NCBI RefSeq assembly: GCF_048773025.1
Contig: NC_133555.1
Coordinates: 57,359,206-57,423,205, forward strand
Reading direction: 5' to 3'
Length of the DNA stretch: 64,000 bases
Source: Camelus bactrianus
Lineage: Eukaryota; Chordata; Mammalia; Artiodactyla; Camelidae
In this document: in pieces, positions 1-11,160 of the stretch
Layout: every line of letters begins with the position of its first letter
Position numbering within the stretch: position 1 is the first letter of the stretch
Notes under the pieces: model-generated
The model's input: the letters and a program-made list of their open reading frames with translations, nothing else
Databases searched by the model: none
What the model was told of the DNA's origin: nothing
Position numbers and translations under genes: made by a program

Positions 1-9
1 CACTTATCT

Positions 10-21
10 CTCAGAACTGAG
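10..21. other. Short dyad CTCAG-AA-CTGAG, repeated in most units
   Basis: Two 5-bp complementary arms are separated by AA. The dyad recurs once per unit across the array. It is weakened in units where the left arm reads CTCGG, CTCAC or CTCCG, and those changes define subtypes, while the right arm CTGAG is much more constant. Short dyads and potential non-B structures are a known feature of centromeric satellites lacking CENP-B boxes. Whether this one matters is inference. Confidence 0.5.
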
Positions 22-35
22 AAAGTGGAGAGACG

Positions 36-63
36 TTCGTTCATCTAGCAGCAAGGGAACGGG
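36..63 (+). other. Two half-motifs resembling a CENP-B box, 14 bp apart
   Basis: The unit carries TTCGTT at 36-41 and GGAACGGG at 56-63 in the same orientation. Joined without the 14 intervening bases they would read TTCGTTGGAACGGG. The mammalian CENP-B box core is TTCGTTGGAAACGGG, one base longer. As it stands the spacing does not satisfy the CENP-B consensus (TTCG, four bases, A, two bases, CGGG), so this is not a canonical box. The arrangement recurs in most units. In many units the first half reads CTTTCGTT, which is also close to the left end of the box. Chance resemblance remains quite possible. Confidence 0.3.
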
Positions 64-166
64 TTGCAGGAGACACTTTTTCTCTGCTTTCTCAGTCTGT
101 TTCCTATTGCCGGTTTGAAGTTCCTGCAGTTTTCACTGTAAAACCAAGTTGGAGCTTGTACCTCCC

Positions 167-176
167 CATATATATG
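167..176. other. AT palindrome CATATATATG, variable between subtypes
   Basis: This is a perfect 10-bp self-complementary sequence, present in most units. Its right flank is one of the more variable stretches of the unit: GTATGG is commonest, with TTATGG in subtype A, GAATGG in a few, and a run of TA steps in subtype C (CCCCGTATATATATATGG). The alternating TA steps are expected to be flexible and easily unwound. No regulatory role can be shown from sequence. Confidence 0.5.
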
Positions 177-994
177 TACGGAATGGAGTTTGCAACTGAA
201 AAGAAACTTTGTGTTCCCAACAAGCTAGGTGAAGGACGGCTTTCACACACACTTATCTCTCAGAACTGAGCAAATGGAGAGACGTTCGTTCATCTAACAC
301 CAAGGGAACGGGTTGCAGGGGACACTTTTTCTCTGCTTTCTCAGTCTGTTTCCTAGTGCCATTTTGAAGTTCCTGCAGTTTTCACTGTAAAACAGTGTTG
401 GAGCTTGTACCTCCAAATATATATGAATGAAAAGGAGTTTGCAACTGAAAAGAAACTTTGTGTTCCCAACAAGCTAGGTGAAGGACGGCTTTCACACACA
501 TTTATCTCTCAGAACTGAGCAAGTGGAGAGACGTTCGTTCATTAGCACCAAGGGAACGGGTTGCAGGAGACACTTTTTCTCTGCTTTCTAAGTCTGTTTC
601 CTAGTGCCAGTATAAAGTTCCTGCAGTTTTCACTGTAAAACCGAGTTGGAGCTAGTACCTCCCCATATATATGTATGGAATGGAGTTTGCAACTGAAAAG
701 AAGCTATGTGTTCCCAGCAAGCAAGTTGAAGGACGGCTTTCACACACACTTATCCCTCAGAACTGAGCAATTGTTGAGACGTTCGTTCATCTATCACCAA
801 GGGAACGGGATGCAGGAGAAAATTTTTCTCTGCTTTCTCAGTCTGTTTCTTAGTGCCGGTTTGATGTTCCTGCAGTTTTCCCTGTAAAACCGGTTTGGAG
901 CTTGTACCTCCCCATATATATGTATGGAATGGAGTTTGCAACTGAAAAAAAACTTTGTGTTCCCTACAAGCAAGGTGAAAGACGGCTTTCACAC

Positions 995-2486
995 ACACTT
1001 ATCTCTCAGAACTGAGCAAGTGGAGAGACGTTCGTTCATATAGCACCAAGGGAACGGGTGGCAGGAGACACTTTTTCTCTGCTTTCTCAGTCTGTTTCCT
1101 AGTGCCGGTTTGAAGTTCCTGCAGTTTTCACTGTAAAATCGAGTTGGAGCTAGTACCTCCCCATATATATGTATGGAATGGAGTTTGCAACTGAAAAGAA
1201 ACTTTGTGTTCCCAACAAGCTAGGTGAAGGACGGCTTTCACACACACTTATCTCTCAGAACTGAGCAAGTGAAGAGACGTTCGTTCATCTAGCACCAAGG
1301 GAACGGGTTGCAGGAGACACTTTTTCTCTGCTTTCTCAGTCTGTTTCCTAGTGCCGGTTTGAAGTTCCTGCAGTTTTCACTGTAAAACCGAGTTGGAGCT
1401 TGTACCTCCCCATATATATGTATGCAATGGAGTTTGCAACTGAAAAGAATCTTTGTGTTCCCAACAAGCTAGTTGAATTCGGCTTTCACACACACTTATC
1501 TCTCAGAACTGAGCAAGTGGAGAGACGTTCGTTCATCTAGCACCAAGGGAACGGGTTGCAGGGGACACATTTTCTCTGCTTTCTCAGTCCCTTTCCTAGT
1601 GCCGGTTTGAAGTTCCTGCAGTTTACACTGTAAAACCGAGTTGGAGCTTGTACCACCCCATATATATTTATGGAATGGAGTTTGCAACTGAAAAGATACT
1701 TTGTGTTCCCAACAAGCTAGGTGAAGGACGGCTTTCACACACACTTATCTCTCGGAACTGAGCAAGTGGAGAGACTTTCGTTCATCTAGCACCAAGGGAA
1801 CGGGTTGCAGGAGACACTTTTTCTCTGCTTTCTCAGTCTGTTTCCAAGTGCCGGTTTGAAGTTCCTGCAGTTTTCACTGTAAAATCGAGTTGGAGCTAGT
1901 ACCTCCCCATATATATGTGTGGAATGGAGTTTGCAACTGAAAAGAAACTTTGTGTTCCCAACAAGCTAGGTGAAGGACGGCTTTCACACACACTTATCTC
2001 TCAGAACTGAGCAAGTGAAGAGACGTTCGTTCATTTAGCACCAAGGGAACAGGTTGCAGGAGACACTTTTTCTCTGCTTTCTCAGTCTGTTTCCTAGTGC
2101 CGGTTTGAAGTTCCTGCAGTTTTCACTGTAAAACCGAGTTGGAGCTTGTACCTCCCCATATATATATATGGAATGGAGTTTGCAACTGAAAAGAAACTTT
2201 GTGTTCCCAACAAGCTAGTTGAATTCGGCTTTCACACACACTTATCTCTCAGAACTGAGCAAGTGGAGAGACGTTCGTTCATCTAGCACCAAGGGAACGG
2301 GTTGCAGTGGACACATTTTCTCTGCTTTCTCAGTCTGTTTCCTAGTGTCGTTTTGAAGTTCCTGCAGTTTACACTGTAAAACCGAGTTGGAGCTTGTACC
2401 TCCCCATATATATTTATGGAATGGAGTTTGCTACTGAAAAGATACTTTGTGTTCCCAACAAGATAGGTGAAGGACGGATTTCACAC
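995..2486 (+). repeat. 746-bp trimer in tandem duplicate
   Basis: Two adjacent copies of three units (about 995-1740 and 1741-2486) share diagnostic bases: AAAATCGAG at 1135 and 1881, AAGTGAAGAGACG near 1266 and 2012, and GAATTC at 1475 and 2221. All are offset by 746 bp (three units minus 1 bp). The copies differ at several positions, so the duplication is older than the 8460-bp one. Boundaries are approximate because flanking units are themselves similar. Confidence 0.7.
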
Positions 2487-2735
2487 ACACTTATCTCTCG
2501 GAACTGAGCAAGTGGAGAGACTTTCGTTCATCTAGCACCAAGGGAAAGGTTTGCTGGAGACACATTTTCTCTGCTTTCACATTCTGTTTCCTAGTGCCGG
2601 TTTGAAGTTCCTGCAGTTTTCACCGTAAAACAGAGTTGGAGCTTGTACCTCCCCGTATATATATATGGAATGGAGTTTGCAACTGAAAAGAAACTTTGTG
2701 TTCCCAACAAGCTAGGTGAAGGACGGCTTTCACAC
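2487..2735 (+). repeat. Hybrid B/C satellite unit
   Basis: The left part has B markers (CGGAACTGAG, GACTTTCG, GGAAAGGTTTGC). The right part has C markers (TTTCACATTCTG, CACCGTAAAACAGAG, CCCCGTATATATATATGG). Elsewhere B and C are separate consecutive units. A single unit switching from one to the other is what an in-register deletion of one unit length between B and C, or a conversion tract, would leave. The switch lies between about 2540 and 2580. Confidence 0.7.
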
Positions 2736-4639
2736 ACACTTATATCTCAGAAATGAGCAAGTGGAGAGACGTTCGTTCATCTAGCACCAAGGGAACGGGT
2801 TGCAGGAGACACTTTTTCTCTGCATTCTCAGCCTGTTTCCTAGTGCCGGTTTGAAGTTCATGCAGTTTTCACTGTCAAACAGATTTGGAGCTAGTACCTC
2901 CCCATATATATGTATGGAATGGAGTTTGCAACTGAAAATAAACTTTGTGTTCCCAACAAGCTAATTGAAGGACGGCTTTCACACACACTTATCTCTCACA
3001 ACTGAGCAAGTGGAGAGACGTTCGTTCATCTAGCACCAAGGGAACGGGTTGCAGGCGACACATTTTCTCTGCTTTCTCAGTCTGTTTCCTAGTGCCGGTT
3101 TGAAGTTCCTGCAGTTTTCACTGTAAAACCGAGTTGGAGCTAGTACCTCCCCATATATATGTATGGAATGGAGTTTGCAACTGAAAAGAAACTTTGTGTT
3201 CCCAACAAGCTAGGTGAAGGACGGCTTTCACACACATTTATCTCTCGGAACTGAGCAAGTGGAGAGACGTTCGTTCATCTAGCACCAAGGGAACGGGTTG
3301 CAGGAGACACTTTTTCTCTGCTTTCTCAGTCTTTTTCCTAGTGCCGGTTTGAAGTTCCTGCAGTTTTCACTGTAAAACCGAGTTGGAGCTTGTACCTCCC
3401 CATATATATGTATGGAATGGGGTTTGCAACTGAAAAGAAACTTTGTGTTCCCAACAAGCAAGGTGAAGGACGGCTTTCACACACACTTATCTCTCGGAAC
3501 TGAACAAGTGGAGAGACGTTCGTTCATCTAGCACCGGGGGAACGGGTTGCAGGAGACACTTTTTCTCTCCTTTCTCAGTCTGTTTCCTAGTGCCGGTTTG
3601 AAGTTCCTGCAGTTTTCACTGTAAAACCGAGTTGGAGCTTGTACCTCCCCATATATATGTATGGAATGGAGTTTGCAACTGAAAAGAAACTTTGTGTTCC
3701 CAACAAGCTAGTTGAAGGACGGCTTTCACACACACTTATCTCTCGGAACTGAGCAAGTGGAGAGACTTTCGTTCATCTAGCACCAAGGGAACGGGTTGCA
3801 GGAGACACTTTTTCTCTGCTTTCTCAGTCTGTTTCCTAGTGCCGGTTTGAAGTTCCTGCAGTTTTCACTGTAAAACCGAGTTGGAGCTTGTACCTCACCA
3901 TATATATATATGGAATGGAGTTTGAAACTGAAAAGAAACTTTGTGTTCCCAACAAGCTAGGTGAAGGACGTCTTTCACACACACTTATCTCTCGGAACTG
4001 AGCAAGTGGAGAGACTTTCGTTCATCTAGCACCGGGGGAACTGGTTGCAGGAGACACTTTTTCTCTGCTTTATCAGTCTGTTTCCTAGTGCCGGTTTGAA
4101 GTTCCTGCAGTTTTCACTGTAAAACCGTGTTGGAGCTTCTACCTCCCCATATATATGTATGGAATGGAGTTTGCATCTGAAAAGAAACTTTGTGTTCCCA
4201 ACAATCTAGGTGAAGGACGGCTTTCACACACACATTTCTCTCAGAACTGAGCATGTGGAGAGACGTTTGTTCATCTAGCACCAAGGGAACGGGTTGCAGG
4301 AGACACATTTCCCTGCATTCTCATTCTGTTTCCTAGTGCCGGTTTGAAGTTCCTGCAGTTTTCACACTAAAACCGAGTTGGAGCTAGTACCTCACCATAT
4401 ATATGTATGGAATGGAGTTTGCAACTGAAAAGAAACTTTGTGTTCCCAACAAGCTAGGTGAAGGACGGCTTTCACACACACTTATCTCTCAGAACTGAGC
4501 AAGTGGACAGACGTTCGTTCAACTAGCACCAAGGGAACGGGTTGCAGGAGACACTTATTCTCTGCTTTCTTTGTCTGTTTCCTAGTGCCGGTTTGAAGTT
4601 CCTGCAGTTTTCACTGTAAAACCGAGTTGGAGCTTGTAC

Positions 4640-5000
4640 CTCCCCATATATATGTATGCAATGGAGTTTGCAACTGAAAAGAATCTTTGTGTTCCCAACA
4701 AGCTAGTTGAATTCGGCTTTCACACACACTTATCTCTCAGAACTGAGCAAGTGGAGAGACGTTCGTTCATCTAGCACCAAGGGAACGGGTTGCAGGGGAC
4801 ACATTTTCTCTGCTTTCTCAGTCCCTTTCCTAGTGCCGGTTTGAAGTTCCTGCAGTTTACACTGTAAAACCGAGTTGGAGCTTGTACCACCCCATATATA
4901 TTTATGGAATGGAGTTTGCAACTGAAAAGATACTTTGTGTTCCCAACAAGCTAGGTGAAGGACGGCTTTCACACACACATATGTCTCGGAACTGAGCAAG
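4640..5000 (+). repeat. Displaced copy of the segment at about 1405-1765
   Basis: This stretch repeats a set of rare variants found near 1405-1765: ATGCAATGG, AAAAGAATCTTTG followed by GAATTC, GGGGACACATTTTC, CAGTCCCTTTCC, and CTTGTACCACCCC. The offset is about 3234 bp, which is 13 units minus 3 bp. Shared private variants 13 units apart indicate copying by unequal exchange or conversion followed by local change. Confidence 0.7.
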
Positions 5001-8000
5001 TGGCGAGAAGTTCGTTCATCTAGCACCAAGGGAACGGGATGCAGGAGACACTTTTTCTCTGCTTTCTCAGTCTGTTTCATAGTGCCGGATTGAAGTTCCT
5101 GCAGTTTTCACTGTAAAACCGAGTTGGAGCTTGTACCTCCCCTTATATATGTATGGAATGGAGTATGCAACTGAAAAGAAACTTTGTGTTCATAACAAGC
5201 TAGGTGAAGGACGGCTTTCACACACACTTATCTCTCAGAACTGAGCAAGTGGAGAGACGGTCGTTCATCTAGCACCAAGGGAACGGGTTGCAGGAGACAC
5301 TTTTTCTCTGCTTTCTAAGTCTGTTTCCTAGTGCCAGTTTAAAGTTCCTGCAGTTTTCACTGTAATACCGAGTTGGAGCTAGTACCTCCCCATATATATG
5401 TATGGAATGGAGTTTGCAACTGAAAAGAATCTTTGTGTTCCCAGCAAGCTAGGTGAAGGACGGCTTTCACACACACTTATCCCCCAGAACTGAGCAATTG
5501 TTGAGAAGTTCGTTCATCTATCACCAAGGGAACGGGTTGCAGGAGAAAATTTTTCTCTGCTTTCTCAGTCTGTTTCTTAGTGCCGGTTTGAAGTTCCTGC
5601 AGTTTTCCCTGTAAAACAGGTTTGGAGCTTGTACTTCCCCATATATATGTATGGAATGGAGTTTGCAACTGAAAAGAAACTTTGTGTTCCCAATAAGCTA
5701 GGTGAAGGACGGTATTCACTCACACACATCTCTCAGAACTGAGCAAGTGGAGAGACGTTCGTTCATCTAGCACCAAGTGAACGCGTTGCAGGAGACACTA
5801 TTTCTCTGCTTTCACATTCTGTTTCCTAGTGCCGGTTTGAAGTTCCTGCAGTTTTCACTGTGAAACCGACTTGGAGCTAGAACCTCCCCATATATATGTA
5901 TGGAATGGAGTTTGCAACTGAAAAGAATCTTTGTGTTCCCAACAAGCTAGTTGAATTCGGCTTTCACACACACTTATCTCTCAGAACTGAGGAAGTGGAG
6001 AGACGTTCGTTCATCTAGCACCAAGGGAACGGGTTGCAGGAGACACTTTTTCTCTGCTTTCTCAGTCTGTTTCCTAGTGCCGGTTTGAAGTTCCTGCAGT
6101 TTACACTGTAAAACCGAGTTGGAGCTTGTACCTCCCCATATATATTTATGGAATGGAGTTTGCTACTGAAAAGATACTTTGTGTTCCCAACAAGCTAGGT
6201 GGAGGACGGCTTTCACACAGACTTATCTCTCAGAACTGAGCAAGTGGAGAGACGTTCGTTCATCTAGCACCAAGGGAACGGGTTGCAGGCGACACATTTT
6301 CTCTGCTTTCTCAGTCTGTTTCCTAGTGCCGGTTTGAAGTTCCTGCAGTTTTCACTGTAAAACCGAGTTGGAGCTAGTACCTCCCCATATATATGTATGG
6401 AATGGATTTTGCAACTGAAAAGAAACTTTGTGTTCCCAACAAGCTAGTTGAAGGACGGCTTTCACACACATTTATCTCTCGGAACTGAGCAAGTGGAGAG
6501 ACGTTCGTTCATCTAGCACCAAGGGAACGGGTTGCAGGATACACTTTTTCTCTGCTTTCTCAGTCTGTTTCCTAGTGCCGGTTTGAAGTTCCTGCAGTTT
6601 TCACTGTAAAACCGAGTTGGAGCTTGTACCTCCCCATATATATGTATGGAATGGAGTTTGCAACTGAAAAGAAACTTTGTGTTCCCAACAACCAAGTTGA
6701 AGGACGGCTTTCACACACACTTATCTCTCGGAACTGAGCAAGTGGAGAGACGTTCGTTCATCTAGCACCGGGGTAACGGGTTGCAGGGGACACTTTTTCT
6801 CTGTTTCTCAGTCTGTTTCCTAGTGCCGGTTTGATGTTCCTGCAGTTTTCACTTTAAAACCGTTTTGGGGCTAGTACCTCCCCATATATATGTATGGAAT
6901 GGAGTTTGCAACTGAAAAGAAACTTTGTGTTCCTACACGCTAGGTGAAGTACGGCTTTCACACACACTTATCTCTCAGAACTGAGCAAGTGGAGAGACGT
7001 TCGTTCATCTAGCACCAAGGGAACCGGTTGCAGGAGACACATTTTCTCTGCTTTCTCAGTCTGTTTCCTAGTGCCGGTTTGAAGTTCCTGCAGTTTTCAC
7101 TGTAAAACCGAGTTGTAGCTTGTACCTCCCCATATATATGTATGGAATGGAGTTTGCAACTGAAAAGAAACTTTGTGTTCCCAACAAGCTAGTTGAAGGA
7201 CGGCTTTCACACACACTTATCTCTCGGAACTGAGCAAGTGGAGAGACTTTCGCTCATCTAGCACCAAGGGAACGGGTTGCAGGAGACACTTTTTCTCTGC
7301 TTTCTCAGTCTGTTTCCTAGTGCCGGTTTGAAGTTCCTGCAGTTTTCACTGTAAAATCGAGTTGGAGCTAGTACCTCCCCATATATATGTATGGAATGGA
7401 GTTTGCAACTGAAAAGAAACTTTGTGTTCATAACAAGCTGGTTGAATTCGGCTTTCACACACACTTATCTCTCAGAACTGAGCAAGTGGAGAGACGTTCG
7501 TTCATCTAGCACCAAGGGAACGGGTTGCAGGGGACACATTTTCTCTGCTTTCTCAGTCTGTTCCCTAGTGCCGGTTTGAAGTTCCTGCAGTTTACAATGT
7601 AAAAACGAGTTGGAGCTTGTACCTCCCCATATATAATTATGGAATGGAGTTTGCAACTGAAAAGAAACTTTGTGTTCCCAACAAGCTAGGTGAAGGACGG
7701 CTTTCACACACACTTATCTCTCACAACTGAGCAAGTGGAGAGACGTTCGTTCATCTAGCACCAAGGGAACGGGTTGCAGGCGCCACTTTTTCTCTGCTTT
7801 CTCAGTCTGTTTCCTAGTGCCGGTTTGAAGTTCCTGCAGTTTTCATTGTAAAACCGTGTTGGAGCTTGTACCTCCCCATATATATGTATGGAATGGAGTT
7901 TGCAACTGAAAAGAAACTTTGTGTTCCCAACAAGCTAGGTGAAGGACGGCTTTCACACACAGATATCTCTCGGAACTGAGCAAGTTGAGAGACGTTCGTT

Positions 8001-8214
8001 CATCTAGCACTGGGGTAACGGGTTGCAGGAGACACTTTTTCTCTGCTTTCTCAGTCTGTTTCCTAGTGCCGGTTTGATGTTCCTGCAGTTTTCACTGTAA
8101 AACCGTTTTGGAGCTAGTACCTCCCCATATATATGTATGGAATGGAGTTTGCAACTGAAAAGAAACTTTGTGTTCCCAACACGCTAGGTGAAGTACGGCT
8201 TTCACACACACTTA

Positions 8215-11160
8215 TCTCTCAGAACTGAGCAAGTGGAGAGACGTTCGTTCATCTAGCACCAAGGGAACGGGTTGCAGGAGACACATTTTCTCTGCTTTCT
8301 CAGTCTGTTTCCTAGTGCCGGTTTGAAGTTCCTGCAGTTTTCACTGTAAAACCGAGTTGGAGCTTGTACCTCCCCATATATATTTATGGAATGGAGTTTG
8401 CTACTGAAAAGATACTTTGTGTTCCCAACAAGCTAGGTGAAGGACGGCTTTCACACACACTTATGTCTCGGAACTGAGCAAGTGGAGAGACTTTCGTTCA
8501 TCTAGCACCAAGGGAAAGGTTTGCAGGAGACACATATTCTCTGCTTTCTCAATCTGTTTCCTAGTGCCGGTTTGAAGTTCCTGCACTTTTCACTGTAAAA
8601 CCGAGTTGGAGCTTGTACCTCCCCTTATATATGTATGGAATGGAGTTTGCAACTGAAAAGAAACTTTGTGTTCCCAATAAGCTAGGTGAAGGACGGTATT
8701 CACTCACACACATCTCTCAGAACTGAGCAAGTGGAGAGACGTTCGTTCATCTAGCACCAAGTGAACGCGTTGCAGGAGACACTATTTCTCTGCTTTCACA
8801 TTCTGTTTCCTAGTGCCGGTTTGAAGTTCCTGCAGTTTTCACCGTAAAACAGAGTTGGAGCTTGTACCTCCCCGTATATATATATGGAATGGAGTTTGCA
8901 ACTGAAAAGAAACTTTGTGTTCCCAACAAGCTAGGTGAAGGACGGCTTTCACACACACTTATCTCTCAGAACTGAGCAAGTGGAGAGACGTTCGTTCATC
9001 TAGCACCAAGGGAACGGTTTGCAGGAGACACTTTTTCTCTGCATTCTCAGTCTGTTTCCTAGTGCCGGTTTGAAGTTCATGCAGTTTTCACTGTCAAACA
9101 GAGTTGGAGCTTGTACCAACCCATATATATGTATGGAATGGAGTTTGCAACTGAAAAGAAACTTTGTGTTCCCAACAAGATAGGTGAAGGACGGCTTTCA
9201 CACACACTTATCTCTCAGAACTGAGCAATTGGAAAGACGTTCGTTCATCTAGCACCAAGGGAACGGGTTGCAGGAGAAATTTTTTCTCTGATTTCTCAGT
9301 CTGTTTCCTAGTGCCGGTTTGAAGTTCCTGCAGTTTTCATGGAAAACCGATTTGGAGCTATTACTTCCCCATATATATGTATGGAATGGAGTTTGCAACT
9401 GAAAAGAAACTTTGTGTTCCCAACAAGCTAGGTGAAGGACGGCTTTCACACACACTTATCTCTCACAACTGAGCAAGTGGAGAGACGTTCGTTCATCTAG
9501 CACCAAGGGAACGGGTTGCAGGCGACACTTTTTCTCTGCTTTCTCAGTCTGTTTCCTAGTGCCGGTTTGAAGTTCCTGCAGTTTTCACTGTAAAACCGAG
9601 TTGGAGCTTGTACCTCCCCATATATATGTATGGAATGGAGTTTGCAACTGAAAAGAAACTTTGTGTTCCCAACAAGCTAGTTGAAGTACGGCTTTCACAC
9701 ACACTTATCTCTCGGAACTGAGCAAGTGGAGAGACGTTCGTTCATCTAGCACCAAGGGAACGGGTTGCAGGGGACACATTTTCTCTGCTTTCTCAGTCTG
9801 TTTCCTAGTGCCGGTTTGAAGTTCCTGCAATTTACACTGTAAAACCGAGTTGGAGCTTGTACCTCCCCATATATATTTATGGAATGGAGTTTGCTACTGA
9901 AAAGATACTTTGTGTTCCCAACAAGCTAGGTGAAGGACGGCTTTCACACACAATTATCTCTCGGAACTGAGCAAGTGGAGAGACTTTCGTTCATCTAGCA
10001 CCAAGGGAAAGGTTTGCAGGAGACACATATTCTCTGCTTTCTCAATCTGTTTCCTAGTGCCGGTTTGAAGTTCCTGCACTTTTCACTGTAAAACCGAGTT
10101 GGAGCTTGTACCTCCCCATATATATGTATGGAATGGAGTTTGCAACTGAAAAGAAACTTTGTGTTCCCAATAAGCTAGGTGAAGGACGGTATTCACTCAC
10201 ACACATCTCTCAGAACTGAGCAAGTGGAGAGACGTTCGTTCATCTAGCACCAAGGGAACGCGTTGCAGGAGACACTATTTCTCTGCTTTCACATTCTGTT
10301 TCCTAGTGCCGGTTTGAAGTTCCTGCAGTTTTCACCGTAAAACAGAGTTGGAGCTTGTACCTCCCCGTATATATATATGGAATGGAGTTTGCAACTGAAA
10401 AGAAACTTTGTGTTCCCAACAAGCTAGGTGAAGGACGGCTTTCACACACACTTATCTCTCAGAAGTGAGCAAGTGGAGAGACGTTCGTTCATCTAGCACC
10501 AAGGGAACGGTTTGCAGGAGACACTTTTTCTCTGCATTCTCAGTCTGTTTCCTAGTGCCGGTTTGAAGTTCATGCAGTTTTCACTGTCAAACAGAGTTGG
10601 AGCTTGTACCTACCCATATATATGTATGGAATGGAGTTTGCAACTGAAAAGAAACTTTGTGTTCCCAACAAGCTAGGTGAAGGACGGCTTTCACACACAC
10701 TTATCTCACACAACTGAGCAAGTGGAGAGACTTTCGTTCATCTAGCACCAAGGGAACGGGTTGCAGGCGACACTTTTTCTCTGCTTTCTCAGTCTGTTTC
10801 CTAGTGCCGGTTTGAAGTTCCTGCAGTTTTCATGGAAAACCGATTTGGAGCTATTACTTCCCCATATATATGTATGGAATGGAGTTTGCAACTGAAAAGA
10901 AACTTTGTGTTCCCAACAAGCTAGGTGAAGGACGGCTTTCACACACACTTATCTCTCACAACTGAGCAAGTGGAGAGACGTTCGTTCATCTAGCACCAAG
11001 GGAACGGGTTGCAGGCGACACTTTTTCTCTGCTTTCTCAGTCTGTTTCCTAGTGCCGGTTTGAAGTTCCTGCAGTTTTCACTGTAAAACCGAGTTGGAGC
11101 TTGTACCTCCCCATATATATGTATGGAATGGAGTTTGCAACTGAAAAGAAACTTTGTGTT
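8215..11160 (+). repeat. 1493-bp six-unit HOR, two copies
   Basis: Copy 1 is about 8215-9707 and copy 2 about 9708-11160. Both run through the same unit order: an A-like unit with GCTACTGAAAAGATAC, then B, C, D, E and F. Offsets of paired markers are 1493 bp (six units minus 1 bp): CACATATTCTC at 8531 and 10024, and the E-type TTTCATGGAAAACCG near 9336 and 10829. The copies are closely similar but not identical; for example, E in copy 1 has GAGAAATTTTTTC where copy 2 has GCGACACTTTTTC. Similarity stops abruptly near 9667 and 11160. Confidence 0.8.

Larger units (their letters stand above)
1..249 (+). repeat. Representative satellite unit
   Basis: This first unit is close to the consensus I read across the array. 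I count about 113 G+C in a consensus of 249 bp (45%). Landmarks by position in the unit: the dyad CTCAG-AA-CTGAG at 10-21; CpG-bearing GACGTTCG near 32-39; AACGGG near 58-63; a pyrimidine-rich stretch at about 77-103; the PstI site CTGCAG at 124-129; the self-complementary CATATATATG at 167-176; short inverted repeats AGTT-TGC-AACT at 187-197 and AAAG-AAA-CTTT at 200-210; and a short CA run at the junction with the next unit. Most units keep PstI, so a PstI digest should give a 249-bp ladder. Some subtypes lose the site (TTCATGCAG, CTGCATTTTT, CTGCACTTTT). Confidence 0.95.
1..8214 (+). repeat. Mixed A-K type satellite domain
   Basis: About 33 units. EcoRI-bearing A units have GAATTC at about 1475, 2221, 4709, 5953 and 7444. 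Other recognisable units include G near 6513-6695, H near 6760 and near 8010, and a C-type unit near 5711. An L-type unit (GAGCATGTGG) lies near 4250, far from the other L units, which start at 32 kb. The order G-H-I-J-A at about 6.5-7.7 kb matches the cassette order seen later. No regular HOR spans the whole domain. No gene or unique sequence is present. Confidence 0.8.

Noticed and set aside
30-60. tRNA-derived or Pol III promoter (B-box-like GTTCGTTC)
   Set aside because: The B-box A after GTTCG is a T, no A-box lies upstream at a suitable distance, and no tRNA fold or poly-A/T tail structure is seen.
36-63. Canonical CENP-B box
   Set aside because: Neither strand of the consensus satisfies TTCG-N4-A-N2-CGGG; the two halves are 14 bp too far apart. 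Kept only as a low-confidence split motif.
4730-5080. Open reading frames of 60-124 codons on both strands, apparently a repeated protein family
   Set aside because: They are the same satellite frames recurring every 249 bp. Starts are mostly non-ATG, both strands are open, they carry no known domain, and single-base deletions in some subtypes shift the frame freely.
8700-8730. Telomere-like or microsatellite block in CACACAC runs
   Set aside because: The CA runs are only 8-12 bp, lie at every unit junction, and do not expand into a separate microsatellite.
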